From assembly GCA_012727545.1 (NCBI GenBank), contig JAAYHA010000169.1:1-42278 (forward strand): a stretch of DNA of 42,278 nt. Reading direction: 5' to 3'. How positions within the stretch are numbered: the first letter of the stretch is position 1; every line of letters starts with the position of its first letter. The notes beneath the pieces are model-generated. The model was not told the DNA's origin. It ran no database searches and was given only the letters and a program-made list of their open reading frames with translations. Made by a program: the position numbers and the translations under genes. Of this stretch, positions 23,920 to 32,702 are shown piece after piece. Source of the stretch: Synergistaceae bacterium. GTDB taxonomy: Bacteria; Synergistota; Synergistia; Synergistales; Synergistaceae.

Positions 23920-24537
23920 ATGGCTACCAAGCTTGCTCCAACCAGGGGAAACCTTGTAAAAATCACACGCTCCATGGAAATGGCACAGTCGGGACATGAT
24001 CTCCTGGATCAAAAACGACAGGTCCTTATGATGGAGCTTGTCCGGTTTATAGATTCCGCAAAGACTATCCAGAAGGATGTTGAACGAATTTTCAAAGAGG
24101 CATATGATGCCCTTCAAAAGGCAAACATATCTCTTGGGATAGATACTGTTGAAGATATTTCAGAGGCTGTCCCTATTACAACTGACATCACCGTTCGTCT
24201 TCGCTCTGTAATGGGGGTCGAGATACCTGATGTAGATCCATTATCAGACAAGACCATCCCCAGTTATTCTTTTTACGGATCTTCGGGAGCGATGGATGCG
24301 GCATATTCAAAATTCCGAAAAGTAATGGTTCTCCTTGCACAACTTGCAGAAGTTGAAACAAGCGTTTACAGGCTTGCTGTCCAGATAAGAAAAACACACA
24401 GGCGGGTAAATGCTCTTGAAAAGGTTGTTATCCCTTCAAACCGGGCCGATATAAGATTTATATCAGACGTCCTGGAAGAGGGGGAACGTGAAGACTTTAC
24501 AAGGATGAAGATGGCTCAGAAAAAGACAAAAAAGTAG
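23920..24537 (+). CDS. atpD: V/A-type ATP synthase subunit D (central stalk)
   Basis: 205 residues with the long coiled-coil layout of subunit D: LAPTRGNLVKITRSMEMAQSGHDLLDQKRQVLMMEL at the N-terminus and a C-terminal helix with RLAVQIRKTHRRVNALEKVVIP, both strongly conserved. Together they form the rotating axle inside the A3B3 head. It opens the operon here, whereas in many bacterial and archaeal operons atpD follows atpB. GGGGGA precedes the ATG. No clear promoter is visible in the 199-base gap before it; an 8-bp inverted repeat GTTAGAAT/ATTCTAAC (23759-23766, 23833-23840) is present there. Confidence 0.93.
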   Translation: MATKLAPTRGNLVKITRSMEMAQSGHDLLDQKRQVLMMELVRFIDSAKTIQKDVERIFKEAYDALQKANISLGIDTVEDISEAVPITTDITVRLRSVMGVEIPDVDPLSDKTIPSYSFYGSSGAMDAAYSKFRKVMVLLAQLAEVETSVYRLAVQIRKTHRRVNALEKVVIPSNRADIRFISDVLEEGEREDFTRMKMAQKKTKK

Positions 24538-24559
24538 TCAAATTCCGGAGGTAATGACA

Positions 24560-24907
24560 ATGGGTACGTTGCAGGAAGTTCTCGCAGTTCTGCTTGGAGC
24601 GGAATCAGAGGCAAAAAGGATCGTTGAGGATTCAAAAAATGAATCAGATGGCTTTCTTCGCACAGCGCAGGAAAAGTTTGCCATGGAACGTGCAAACCAG
24701 ATGGCTTCGGCAAGGGAGCAGGCAAAGGGCCTGATGGAGACTGCCCTCAATTCAGCAAGGACAGAAGCTGAACAGATCGCCGTCCTTGGAAAAGAGGAAA
24801 GGACCCGTATGCAGAAGCGCTTCGAAGAGAACGTCGACCCTGTTATTGATTCTATGGTATCTGAGATCGCAGAAAGATACATTTCAAAAACCAAAAGGGG
24901 TAATTAA
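24560..24907 (+). CDS. atpH: V/A-type ATP synthase peripheral-stalk subunit G/H
   Basis: 115 residues, almost entirely charged amphipathic helix with Ala, Glu and Lys repeats (AESEAKRIVEDSKNESDGFL onwards), matching the G/H (NtpF-like) stalk subunit that pairs with subunit E. Sequence identity in this family is low, so the call rests on size, coiled-coil character and position between D and C in a complete ATPase operon. ATG 24560 is 8 bases after GGAGG (24547-24551); ATG 24554 is only 2 bases away and less likely. The symbol is by position. Confidence 0.8.
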   Translation: MGTLQEVLAVLLGAESEAKRIVEDSKNESDGFLRTAQEKFAMERANQMASAREQAKGLMETALNSARTEAEQIAVLGKEERTRMQKRFEENVDPVIDSMVSEIAERYISKTKRGN

Positions 24908-24909
24908 GG

Positions 24910-26010
24910 TTGCACTCAACTTCAAAGGGGCAGGCAACAGCCATAGGTGTTAAGTCACACGTACTCTTCAGCAAGCTTCTTACTTCTGAAGAATACTGGG
25001 CGTTGCTGAACCTTAACAGCATCAGTGAGATAGCAGATTTCCTTAAACAGACTGAAGGATATAAAGAACACCTTGAAACTCTGCCTACCGCGAAGGTGCA
25101 CCGTGTAAATCTTGAGAATGCAGTGAAGTCGGCGATACTCTCTGAAGCAACGGCATTCTTATTCTACCTTTCTGGACCCAGACGCCAGCTGTTTATAGAC
25201 TGGCTTGGGTGGTACGAGGCAGAGCATCTGAAAAGCATTTTCAGATGGGTAAGGACGAAGAGGCTTGACCGCGATGAAATGAGAAAACGTCTTTTTGCTG
25301 TCCCGGGATCAAAACTCTCCTATGACCTTCTGCTGAACAGCAGGGACTACAATGATGTACTTGATGCACTAAAAGACACAAGATATTATAGGGTCCTCAC
25401 AGAACCGGTCAAACGCCTGATCAACGGGGAGGAGTCTCTTTTTTCGCTTGAGATCGCGATAGACAACCTTGTAGAAACATCTTTATACAACGACCTTAAA
25501 GATCTGCCGGAAAACGAGCAGAAATTACTTGAGCCAATGTTCGGGACCAGGATCGACCTTCTTAACCTTTACCATTTCCACAGGTGCGTATGGTATTACC
25601 ACATGACGCTCGAAGAGACGCTCAGCAGGATGCTCCCGGTCAAATACAAGGTAAAGACCCACCACCTAAGGGATATGACAAAAGGCACAAGCTGGGAAGA
25701 GAGGATCGACAGACTTGGGGCAACTTTTCCTGTTTATGCCGAAATATTCAGAAATGCCCTTCAACAGGAAGACAAGGAACTGGCACTTGAGATGTCCATA
25801 AAGAGATACAACTATCTCAAGGCCCTGGCTATATTCCAGAAGGGATCTCCGGGTTTTCATACAGCTATCAGTTACTTTATATTAAAATCTCATGAATTGG
25901 ACGATGTGATCCGTGTGATAGAAAATGTCAGATATGATTATGATCGCAGGAATGCGGCCAATTACCTTATAAGGCCGATAATCAGCGGGGGTGAACCCAT
26001 ATGGCAGTAA
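24910..26010 (+). CDS. atpC: V/A-type ATP synthase subunit C (AC39/subunit d type)
   Basis: 366 residues of mostly helical sequence matching the AC39 family: LNSISEIADFLKQTEGYKEHL, FRWVRTKRLDRDEMRK and the C-terminal YNYLKALAIFQKGSPGFHTAISYFILKSHELDDVIRVIENVRYD. It is the socket connecting the central stalk D/F to the proteolipid ring. The start is TTG 24910, two bases after the preceding stop. The end overlaps atpI by 10 bases, implying translational coupling. Usual length in the family is 320-360. Confidence 0.85.
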   Translation: MHSTSKGQATAIGVKSHVLFSKLLTSEEYWALLNLNSISEIADFLKQTEGYKEHLETLPTAKVHRVNLENAVKSAILSEATAFLFYLSGPRRQLFIDWLGWYEAEHLKSIFRWVRTKRLDRDEMRKRLFAVPGSKLSYDLLLNSRDYNDVLDALKDTRYYRVLTEPVKRLINGEESLFSLEIAIDNLVETSLYNDLKDLPENEQKLLEPMFGTRIDLLNLYHFHRCVWYYHMTLEETLSRMLPVKYKVKTHHLRDMTKGTSWEERIDRLGATFPVYAEIFRNALQQEDKELALEMSIKRYNYLKALAIFQKGSPGFHTAISYFILKSHELDDVIRVIENVRYDYDRRNAANYLIRPIISGGEPIWQ

Positions 26011-27968
26011 TGAAGATGGTCTCACTGACCATGATAGGTCCTGACTCGGAAATGGAACCTGTCGCCCGTCAGATGGTTTTGACGGGAGGCTTCCAGCCTT
26101 TGCCGCTCGACCTCCTGGTAAACGACAGGAACCTCCGGTCTAAAGTAACGACCGAAACAGAAAACCCGTACGACGAGCTTCTGGCAAAGGTCACAACGGT
26201 ATGGAAGATCGCCGGTGAGATGATCCCCGATCCATCTCCTGTCACCATTACTAAAGAGTTTACGCTTACAGCAGCCCGAAGGAAAGTTGAACAGACTTCC
26301 AAAAGGCTGGAAGTATGGGAAAAGAGAAGAGTCGCGCTTTCCGAGGGGGAAGATCTCCTCACGGCCACAAAACTGTTCGTTGAAGCACTCAAAGGGACTG
26401 AATTCGGTCCGGAGGAACTTGCAAGCGGCACATTCCTGATCCCATTTTTTGGCCGGCTCTCGAATGAAAACTACCAGAGGCTGACGGAGAGCAGCGAGGA
26501 GTCGCCCATAACGACGAATGAACTGACAGTGCTCAACGGCAACACCTGGGTCCTCGTATTGTCAGTCAAGGGACATGAAGAATCGACCCGTAAGCTTCTG
26601 GAAGCTGTCTACTTCAAGGAATTCTCATTAACGGACATCGCATCGCAGTTAAAAGGGGCGGATCCACTTATTCTTGTAAACAAAAGGATAGCCAACCACC
26701 AGAGAGCCATCAAAGGGCTCGCCAAGGCTGCCAAGGACATGCTGCGGGAGCAGCGGTCGGAATATGAACTGCTCTACTCGCAGCTCTACACGATGCAGAG
26801 AGTCTATGACGTGTGCAAGGGACGGGGAGAAGTAAGCGGTATGTTCGTGCTTTCTGGATGGATACCGGCTGACACCCTTGCAGGCATCAGAAAAACTGTC
26901 GAAGAAGAGGCACCGATGACAACAGTCATGGTGGAAGAGACAAAGGACATCAGCTATTCGGGCATACGTATACCGACGCTTTTGCAGAACAACCCTGTTT
27001 TCAGGGCTTTTCAGGACATAGTGTCAATGTACAGTCTGCCGTCTTACGGAGAGATAGATCCCTCTCCCATAGTAGCCATCTCGTTCATCCTCTTTTTTGG
27101 TTTCATGTTCGGAGATATCGGGCACGGCCTGATGATATTCCTGGGTGCAATGTTCATGGTCAAACGGGGAATGATGAAACGTTCCTTTGGACAGGTCATT
27201 AAATCTGCAGCTGTAAGCTCTATGGTATTTGGAGTGCTTTACGGGAGCGTATTCGGGATGGAGGACATAATTCCTGCACTGTGGCTCTCCCCGATGCACG
27301 ACACCAACAAACTCCTGGTGATCGCCATCTGTCTCGGAGTGTTCATGATAAGCCTGGGGCTTGTCCTCAACATGATAAAACAGTACAGGGCAAGGGACTT
27401 TGGAAGGCTGCTCTTCGACGGGCAGGGAATGGCCGGACTCATGCTCTACTGGACAATGGCTGCCCTCGCCGCAATATACATGACGGGCACAAAGATCCCT
27501 GAGATCGCAGCTGACATAATGTGGGCCGGGATCGGAGTATTGATGCTTCTCATGATATTCAGGGATATCCTCGCCAGATATCTGCTGCACCAGAAAGGTG
27601 AAGGAGAATCGGCAGTCCTGAACATCTTCGAGATAATGCACCACCTGATGTCGTTCGTTTCCAACACAGCGTCATTTGTCAGGCTTGCAGCCTTCGCGCT
27701 TAACCACGTCGGACTCTCAATGGCAGTAATAATGCTCTCCGAGATGGTCCATTCCCTCCCCGGCGGAATAGTAATGAAAGGGATAATCCTCGTAATAGGA
27801 AATGTCGTAATAGTATGTCTGGAAGGGCTTATTGTCTTTATCCAGACTCTAAGGCTCGAATATTATGAGTTCTTCGGTAAATTCTACAAGGGAGGGGGAA
27901 GTGAATTCAAACCGGTCGGCTGGAAAAAGGACGGTTCCAAGTATGTCGCTCCGGCCGCCGAGAAGTAA
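26001..27968 (+). CDS. atpI: V/A-type ATP synthase subunit I (a-subunit, ion channel)
   Basis: 655 residues in two halves. The cytoplasmic N-terminal half (about 1-335) has two helical arms and alpha/beta domains. The membrane half (about 340-640) begins PSYGEIDPSPIVAISFILFFGFMFGDIGHGLM, the invariant family motif, and includes the channel-arginine helix NTASFVRLAAFALNHVGLSMAV. It forms the ion half-channels against the K ring and anchors the peripheral stalks. The ATG overlaps atpC by 10 bases and follows GGGGGTGA. The C-terminus ends with a short polar tail. Confidence 0.93.
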   Translation: MAVMKMVSLTMIGPDSEMEPVARQMVLTGGFQPLPLDLLVNDRNLRSKVTTETENPYDELLAKVTTVWKIAGEMIPDPSPVTITKEFTLTAARRKVEQTSKRLEVWEKRRVALSEGEDLLTATKLFVEALKGTEFGPEELASGTFLIPFFGRLSNENYQRLTESSEESPITTNELTVLNGNTWVLVLSVKGHEESTRKLLEAVYFKEFSLTDIASQLKGADPLILVNKRIANHQRAIKGLAKAAKDMLREQRSEYELLYSQLYTMQRVYDVCKGRGEVSGMFVLSGWIPADTLAGIRKTVEEEAPMTTVMVEETKDISYSGIRIPTLLQNNPVFRAFQDIVSMYSLPSYGEIDPSPIVAISFILFFGFMFGDIGHGLMIFLGAMFMVKRGMMKRSFGQVIKSAAVSSMVFGVLYGSVFGMEDIIPALWLSPMHDTNKLLVIAICLGVFMISLGLVLNMIKQYRARDFGRLLFDGQGMAGLMLYWTMAALAAIYMTGTKIPEIAADIMWAGIGVLMLLMIFRDILARYLLHQKGEGESAVLNIFEIMHHLMSFVSNTASFVRLAAFALNHVGLSMAVIMLSEMVHSLPGGIVMKGIILVIGNVVIVCLEGLIVFIQTLRLEYYEFFGKFYKGGGSEFKPVGWKKDGSKYVAPAAEK

Positions 27969-27987
27969 TTACATACATAAATGCTTT

Positions 27988-28016
27988 ATGACATAATAAA
28001 AGGTCAAACTGATAAT
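27988..28016 (+). promoter_or_regulatory. Candidate internal promoter upstream of atpK
   Basis: ATGACA (27988-27993), 17-base spacer, GATAAT (28011-28016) in an AT-rich 82-base gap between atpI and atpK, the largest gap within the ATPase operon. It would add proteolipid, F, E, A and B transcripts, in keeping with their higher copy number in the complex. Confidence 0.5.
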
Positions 28017-28050
28017 TTTTGTACAATTAATGTGAAGGAGTGGGTTTTTG

Positions 28051-28467
28051 ATGTTTGGACTTGCAATGTGCTGCGGCACTGTCGCAACAATGATAGGTCT
28101 GGGGTATTTGATGCAGCGCAGAGGCTATAAGGGAGGCCGCGCCTTCTATCTTTCGGGTTTGGGGCTATCATCGCTCCTCGTCTTTACAGGGGCAGCGCTG
28201 TCTCTCACGATGCACCCCGCTTTCGCTGAAGCAACTGCAGCACCTCTGGGAACAGGCGCAGGAATGGGCTTTATTGCGGCTGCTGTCTCGACAGGGCTTG
28301 CATGCCTGGGTGCGGGACTTGCCGTTGCCAGCGTTGGTTCAGCAGCCCTCGGACTGGTCGGCGAAAAACCTGAGATGCTTGGAACGACCCTAATTTATCT
28401 TGGACTTTCAGAAGGTATCGCAATATACGGGGTCATCGTTTCACTTCTGATCCTCGGGCGGGTCTAA
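28051..28467 (+). CDS. atpK: V/A-type ATP synthase subunit K (proteolipid c-ring subunit) with extra N-terminal hairpin
   Basis: 138 residues with four hydrophobic stretches (about 2-20, 32-54, 71-93, 111-136). The last two form the classical proteolipid hairpin: GMGFIAAAVSTGLACLGAGLAV, the polar loop GLVGEKPEML, and LIYLGLSEGIAIYG with the ion-binding Glu121. The first two do not resemble a c-hairpin repeat; they may be an uncleaved extension or a long leader, since HPAFAEAT at 55-62 resembles a signal-peptidase site. No Gln is present in the third helix, where sodium-type ring subunits often supply one. ATG 28051 is 10 bases after AAGGAG; TTG 28048 is an alternative. Confidence 0.88.
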   Translation: MFGLAMCCGTVATMIGLGYLMQRRGYKGGRAFYLSGLGLSSLLVFTGAALSLTMHPAFAEATAAPLGTGAGMGFIAAAVSTGLACLGAGLAVASVGSAALGLVGEKPEMLGTTLIYLGLSEGIAIYGVIVSLLILGRV

Positions 28468-28483
28468 GGACAGTAACAATAAG

Positions 28484-28792
28484 ATGAAAGCTTTTCTTGT
28501 GAGCGACAACCATGATTCCCTGGTAGGCATGAGGCTTGCCGGGATACAGGGCTGCCTTGTTCACACCGTCGATGAGACCTTTGCGGCGATAGACAGAGCA
28601 TTAAAGATGCCTGACCTGGCCATTCTCGCAATTACGGAGAGGGCTGCGGAAATGGCACCTGATGTTGTTCAGCAGTTGCGAGAGCGCGGTGAACTGCCTC
28701 TCCTGGTTGAGATACCTGACAGATTCGGTACTAAACGGGGTCCGGATTTTCTGACCCGATACGTACAGGAAGCCATTGGGGTGAAAATGTAA
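28484..28792 (+). CDS. atpF: V/A-type ATP synthase subunit F
   Basis: 102 residues with the subunit F Rossmann-like core: FLVSDNHDSLVGMRLAGIQG (usually D-x-x-x-GFRLAGV), DLAILAITERAAEM and PLLVEIPDRFGTKRGPD. F caps subunit D in the rotor. It lies 16 bases after atpK. Only an upstream AAGGA 14 bases away acts as a possible ribosome-binding site, so translation may depend on coupling. The stop shares a base with the atpE start (TAATG). Confidence 0.9.
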   Translation: MKAFLVSDNHDSLVGMRLAGIQGCLVHTVDETFAAIDRALKMPDLAILAITERAAEMAPDVVQQLRERGELPLLVEIPDRFGTKRGPDFLTRYVQEAIGVKM

Positions 28793-29406
28793 TGAAGGAA
28801 GTATCCAGTGAAAAGATAGGGACTCTTAGGGACATAATACTTGACAGAGCTGATTCCAGAAAGAAAGAGCTAGTGGCAGGAGCAAGGCAGGAAGCCGAGG
28901 AATGGCTGCTCAGGGAGACAGAAAAACTTCAGCGTGAAACCAACCTTATACTTCAGGATGCAAGGAAAAGAGCTGAAGATATCAGGCGCAGGCAGATACT
29001 GTCCGCGGAGAGAGAAAAATCTACAGAAACACTGAGACTGCAGAACAGGATACTCTCTGAAGCACTTGGAAGACTTCAGGATAAGCTCGTGCACATGAGG
29101 GAACGTGAAGATTATGTAAATATCCTTGCAGGAATGTGCATAGATGCGATAACTTCCCTACGGGAAACCAAGGGACTCAAACTGAGGCTTTCGGCAGTTG
29201 ATGCGGGCCTGGCCGGTCCGATCATCTCAAAAGTAGAGGAATTTATTCCGGAAGCAGAAATCATTTTTGATCCGGAAACTGCTCCAATACTTGGTGGATG
29301 CTGGATCTCTACAAATGACGACCGCAGGCAGGTAAACTCTGACTGGCAAAGCCTGACGCAGGAAATGGCCGATACCCTGGCTGAACGGCTCCTGCCCCTG
29401 CTATAG
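28792..29406 (+). CDS. atpE: V/A-type ATP synthase subunit E (peripheral stalk)
   Basis: 204 residues: a long charged N-terminal helix (about 1-100, rich in Glu, Arg and Ala) followed by a small globular C-terminal domain (LRLSAVDAGLAGPIISKVEEFIPEAEIIF, GGCWISTNDDRRQVNSDWQSL). This is the EG stalk architecture that holds the catalytic head static. It overlaps atpF by one base and ends 12 bases before atpA. Sequence conservation is low in this family, but GGCWI and the preserved gene order support the call. Confidence 0.88.
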   Translation: MKEVSSEKIGTLRDIILDRADSRKKELVAGARQEAEEWLLRETEKLQRETNLILQDARKRAEDIRRRQILSAEREKSTETLRLQNRILSEALGRLQDKLVHMREREDYVNILAGMCIDAITSLRETKGLKLRLSAVDAGLAGPIISKVEEFIPEAEIIFDPETAPILGGCWISTNDDRRQVNSDWQSLTQEMADTLAERLLPLL

Positions 29407-29418
29407 GAGGAATGAAAC

Positions 29419-31224
29419 TTGGAGGCTAAGACAAACATCGCCCCAACAACAAAGGAAGGTATCGTAACCTTCGTAAACGGTCCTGTCATAAAGGCCTCTA
29501 ATATGCGTAATTTTGCAATGCGTGAAGTTGTTAAGGTCGGTCCCAAAAAGCTTATGGGTGAAATAATAAGCATGGACAGCGATGATGCAACTATTCAGGT
29601 CTACGAGGACACTGACGGACTCAGCATACATGAAATTGTCACCGGCACGGGTGAACCACTCTCTATCGAGGTGGGGCCCGGGCTGATAGGCAGTTTTTTC
29701 GACGGTATCGGAAGGCCTTTGGACGCCCTTCTTGAATCTGAGGGAATGTATATTTCTCCGGGCACCTCGGTCAACATGCTAAACCGTGACAAGGTCTGGG
29801 ACGTGACCCCGGTAGCTAAACCCGGAGACCTGATAACAGGGGGAATGGTAATTGCCACTGTGCAGGAGACCCCCCTCCTGCTTCACAAAATAATGGCACC
29901 GCCTGACACTGAGGGAGAGCTGACATGGGTCATATCAAAAGGTCAGCACAAGGGCGGAGAAATGGTCGCAAAAATCAAGGACGCCTTTGGCCGCGAAATA
30001 TCAATACCCATGATCCAGAGATGGCCAGTGCGGACACCCAGACTATACAGGGAACGCCTCCTTCCGAACGAACCTTTCGTGACCGGACAGAGGGTCATCG
30101 ACGGACTCTTCCCAATAGCAAAAGGTGGTACGGCATGCATCCCCGGAGGGTTTGGGACGGGAAAGACCGTCACTCAACATCAGCTTGCCAAATGGGGAGA
30201 TGCCCAGGTAGTCATTTACATAGGCTGCGGTGAGAGAGGGAACGAGATGACAGACGTTCTTGAACAGTTCCCCGTACTCGAAGACCCAAGATCCGGAAGG
30301 CCGCTGATGGAAAGAACCATCCTGATCGCCAATACATCCAACATGCCTGTCGCGGCCCGCGAAGCATCAATTTATACAGGTATAACCATCGCCGAATATT
30401 TCCGCGACATGGGATATGACGTTGCAATTATGGCGGACTCAACTTCGAGATGGGCCGAGGCCCTTCGCGAACTTTCGGGCCGCCTTGAAGAGATACCTGC
30501 CGAGGAAGGGTTCCCCGCATACCTGCCCAGCAGGCTGGCTGAGTTTTATGAAAGGGCCGGCCGTGTAGTTACATTAGGCGGAGAAAGCGGTAGCATCACT
30601 GTAATAGGAGCAGTTTCGCCTCCGGGAGGAGACTTCACTGAACCTGTCACGAGGCACACCAAGCGCTTTATCAGATGCTTCTGGGGACTGGACAAAAACC
30701 TCGCAAACGCCAGACATTATCCCGCTATTTCCTGGATAGACTCTTACAGTGAATACGCTGAAGAGGTAAACGGTTGGTTTTGCTCCAACGTAGATCCAAG
30801 ATGGGGAGATCTCAGGGATGAGGTCCGTCAGATCCTTGCTGAGGACAACAAGGTACAGCAGGTCATAAAACTGGTCGGAGAGGACGTACTTCCCGACGAC
30901 CAGAGACTTGTCGCATTTACAGCCTTTTTGATAAAGAACGGATATCTCCAGCAGAACTCCTTCGGCTCAGACTCATATTCTCCTCCGTCAAAGGGATTTG
31001 AGATACTTGAAATAGTTATGGAGTTCTACCAGAAAGCTCTCGGGCTTGTCCGTAAGGGCATTCCGATATCCCTTATCAAAGAAGACGAATCAGTCGACTC
31101 GATCACGCACCTCCGTGAACTCTCACCCGATGACAAAAATGGCTTCGCTCTGGTGAGAAAGAGGATAAACGCTCACCTCGACAGGGTAGCAGCTGAAAGA
31201 ACAAGAAAGCTTGGAGGTGAGTAA
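29419..31224 (+). CDS. atpA: V/A-type ATP synthase catalytic subunit A
   Basis: 601 residues. It has the A-specific non-homologous insert (about 110-200, DKVWDVTP to MIQRWPVRTPR) and Walker A PGGFGTGKTVTQ near residue 243, with the Gly-rich GFGTGKT pattern typical of subunit A. VVIYIGCGERGNEM supplies the catalytic Glu, and IMADSTSRWAEALREL and AYLPSRLAEFYERAG follow. It hydrolyses or makes ATP in the A3B3 head. The start is TTG 29419, 8 bases after AGGAGG; the ATG at 29412 is out of frame and stops after five codons. Confidence 0.95.
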   Translation: MEAKTNIAPTTKEGIVTFVNGPVIKASNMRNFAMREVVKVGPKKLMGEIISMDSDDATIQVYEDTDGLSIHEIVTGTGEPLSIEVGPGLIGSFFDGIGRPLDALLESEGMYISPGTSVNMLNRDKVWDVTPVAKPGDLITGGMVIATVQETPLLLHKIMAPPDTEGELTWVISKGQHKGGEMVAKIKDAFGREISIPMIQRWPVRTPRLYRERLLPNEPFVTGQRVIDGLFPIAKGGTACIPGGFGTGKTVTQHQLAKWGDAQVVIYIGCGERGNEMTDVLEQFPVLEDPRSGRPLMERTILIANTSNMPVAAREASIYTGITIAEYFRDMGYDVAIMADSTSRWAEALRELSGRLEEIPAEEGFPAYLPSRLAEFYERAGRVVTLGGESGSITVIGAVSPPGGDFTEPVTRHTKRFIRCFWGLDKNLANARHYPAISWIDSYSEYAEEVNGWFCSNVDPRWGDLRDEVRQILAEDNKVQQVIKLVGEDVLPDDQRLVAFTAFLIKNGYLQQNSFGSDSYSPPSKGFEILEIVMEFYQKALGLVRKGIPISLIKEDESVDSITHLRELSPDDKNGFALVRKRINAHLDRVAAERTRKLGGE

Positions 31225-31227
31225 CCG

Positions 31228-32607
31228 GTGGCAAACGCTGAATATATCGGAGTTAAAGATATCGAAGGACCATTCGTTCTCGTTGAGAACGTAAGCGGCG
31301 TAGGTTACGGCGAGCTTGTTGAGATCCGTGACAGCAAGGGACGTCTCCGCCATGGACAGGTGAAGTCACTGAGCGAAAAAGCCACATTGGTACAGGTATT
31401 CACAGGAACAGAAGACCTTATCCCCAATACCACCAAGCTGCGTTTCCTCGGAAAGCCTCTTGAGATCCGGCTCTCTAAAAATATGCTTGGACGTACCTTT
31501 AACGGACTTGGGGAACCCAGAGACGGCTGCGGAGAGACCTACGGCGGGAAAAGGGTAAACATAAACGGACTACCCCTTAACCCCATGGCACGCCAGTATC
31601 CCAAAGACTTTATCAACACAGGGATATCCGCGATCGACACACTGACGACCCTTATAAGGGGGCAAAAGCTCCCCATCTTTTCAGGAAACGGGCTGCCGCA
31701 TAACCAGCTGGCAGTACAGATAGCAACTCAGGCAAAGATCATGGGATCCGACGACTTCGCCGTTGTCTTTGCAGGAATAGGCATCAAGCATGACGACGCG
31801 GCTTATTTTACCCAGGAACTATCCAACAGGGGGCACAGCAATAACATAGTAACATTCCTGAACCTTGCCGACGACCCGGTCATCGAACGTATCGCGACTC
31901 CAAGGATGGCGCTCTCAACAGCCGAGTATCTCGCCTATGAACTTGGACTTCACGTGCTTGTCATAATCACTGACATGACAAGCTACTGCGAAGCTCTCAG
32001 GGAAATTGGCGTAGCTGCCGGTGAAGTCCCCAGCCGCAAAGGATACCCGGCCTACCTCTACAGTGACCTGGCGTCTCTCTATGAGAGGGCCGGAGTCGTA
32101 AGGGGGGTCAGCGGGAGCGTCACACAGATCCCGATACTGACCATGCCAAACGACGACATAACCCACCCTATACCTGACCTTACAGGATTCATAACAGAGG
32201 GGCAGATAGTTCTCTCAAGGGAGCTTGATTCAAGAAACATCTATCCCCCGATAGACATCCTGACCAGCCTTTCGAGGCTTATGAAAGACGGTATAGGCAA
32301 GGGATATACGAGAGAAGACCATCCCAGCGTTTCAAGCCAGCTCTTCGCATCTTACAGCAGGGTCCAGGAAGTGCGATCCCTGGCAGGTGTCGTCGGAGAG
32401 GACGAACTTTCCAAAAATGACAAGATGTCACTGGAATTTGGAAAGCTGTTTGAGGAAAAATTCCTTAAGCAGGGCAAAGAAGAGGAACGTGAGATAGGCT
32501 ACTCCCTCGACATGGCCTGGGAGATACTCAGCAATCTGCCCAGAAGCGAACTTACAAGAGTCTCGCTCTCAGATATAAACGAACACATAAGAAAACATAC
32601 TGACTAA
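31228..32607 (+). CDS. atpB: V/A-type ATP synthase regulatory subunit B
   Basis: 459 residues of the non-catalytic subunit B. The degenerate P-loop region is FSGNGLPHNQLAVQIATQA in place of Walker A; VVFAGIGIKHDDAAYFTQEL, VLVIITDMTSYCEALREIG, RKGYPAYLYSDLASLYERAG and a Ser/Arg-rich SYSRVQEVRSLAGVVGEDEL follow. It alternates with subunit A in the hexameric head. The start is GTG 31228, 7 bases after GGAGGTGA. It is the last ATPase gene, ending 27 bases before a strong terminator stem. Confidence 0.95.
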   Translation: MANAEYIGVKDIEGPFVLVENVSGVGYGELVEIRDSKGRLRHGQVKSLSEKATLVQVFTGTEDLIPNTTKLRFLGKPLEIRLSKNMLGRTFNGLGEPRDGCGETYGGKRVNINGLPLNPMARQYPKDFINTGISAIDTLTTLIRGQKLPIFSGNGLPHNQLAVQIATQAKIMGSDDFAVVFAGIGIKHDDAAYFTQELSNRGHSNNIVTFLNLADDPVIERIATPRMALSTAEYLAYELGLHVLVIITDMTSYCEALREIGVAAGEVPSRKGYPAYLYSDLASLYERAGVVRGVSGSVTQIPILTMPNDDITHPIPDLTGFITEGQIVLSRELDSRNIYPPIDILTSLSRLMKDGIGKGYTREDHPSVSSQLFASYSRVQEVRSLAGVVGEDELSKNDKMSLEFGKLFEEKFLKQGKEEEREIGYSLDMAWEILSNLPRSELTRVSLSDINEHIRKHTD

Positions 32608-32633
32608 CCTTTGCTTCTGCAAGGATCAACCAT

Positions 32634-32671
32634 AAAGCGAAGCCCGGAAAAGAACCTCCGGGCTTCGCTTT
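32634..32671. terminator. Strong stem-loop terminator between atpB and the MOSC gene
   Basis: A perfect 14-bp stem, AAAGCGAAGCCCGG (32634-32647) with CCGGGCTTCGCTTT (32658-32671), and a 10-base loop, followed by short T-rich tails on both strands. It separates the convergent ATPase operon and MOSC gene. Confidence 0.82.
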
Positions 32672-32702
32672 ATCAGACTGTTTATCCGGAACGAAAAGAG
32701 AC

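Noticed and set aside
27024..27644. A 206-codon minus-strand open frame inside atpI
   Set aside because: The composition (many His, Tyr, Glu, Asp) is that of a shadow frame; atpI is unambiguous on the plus strand.
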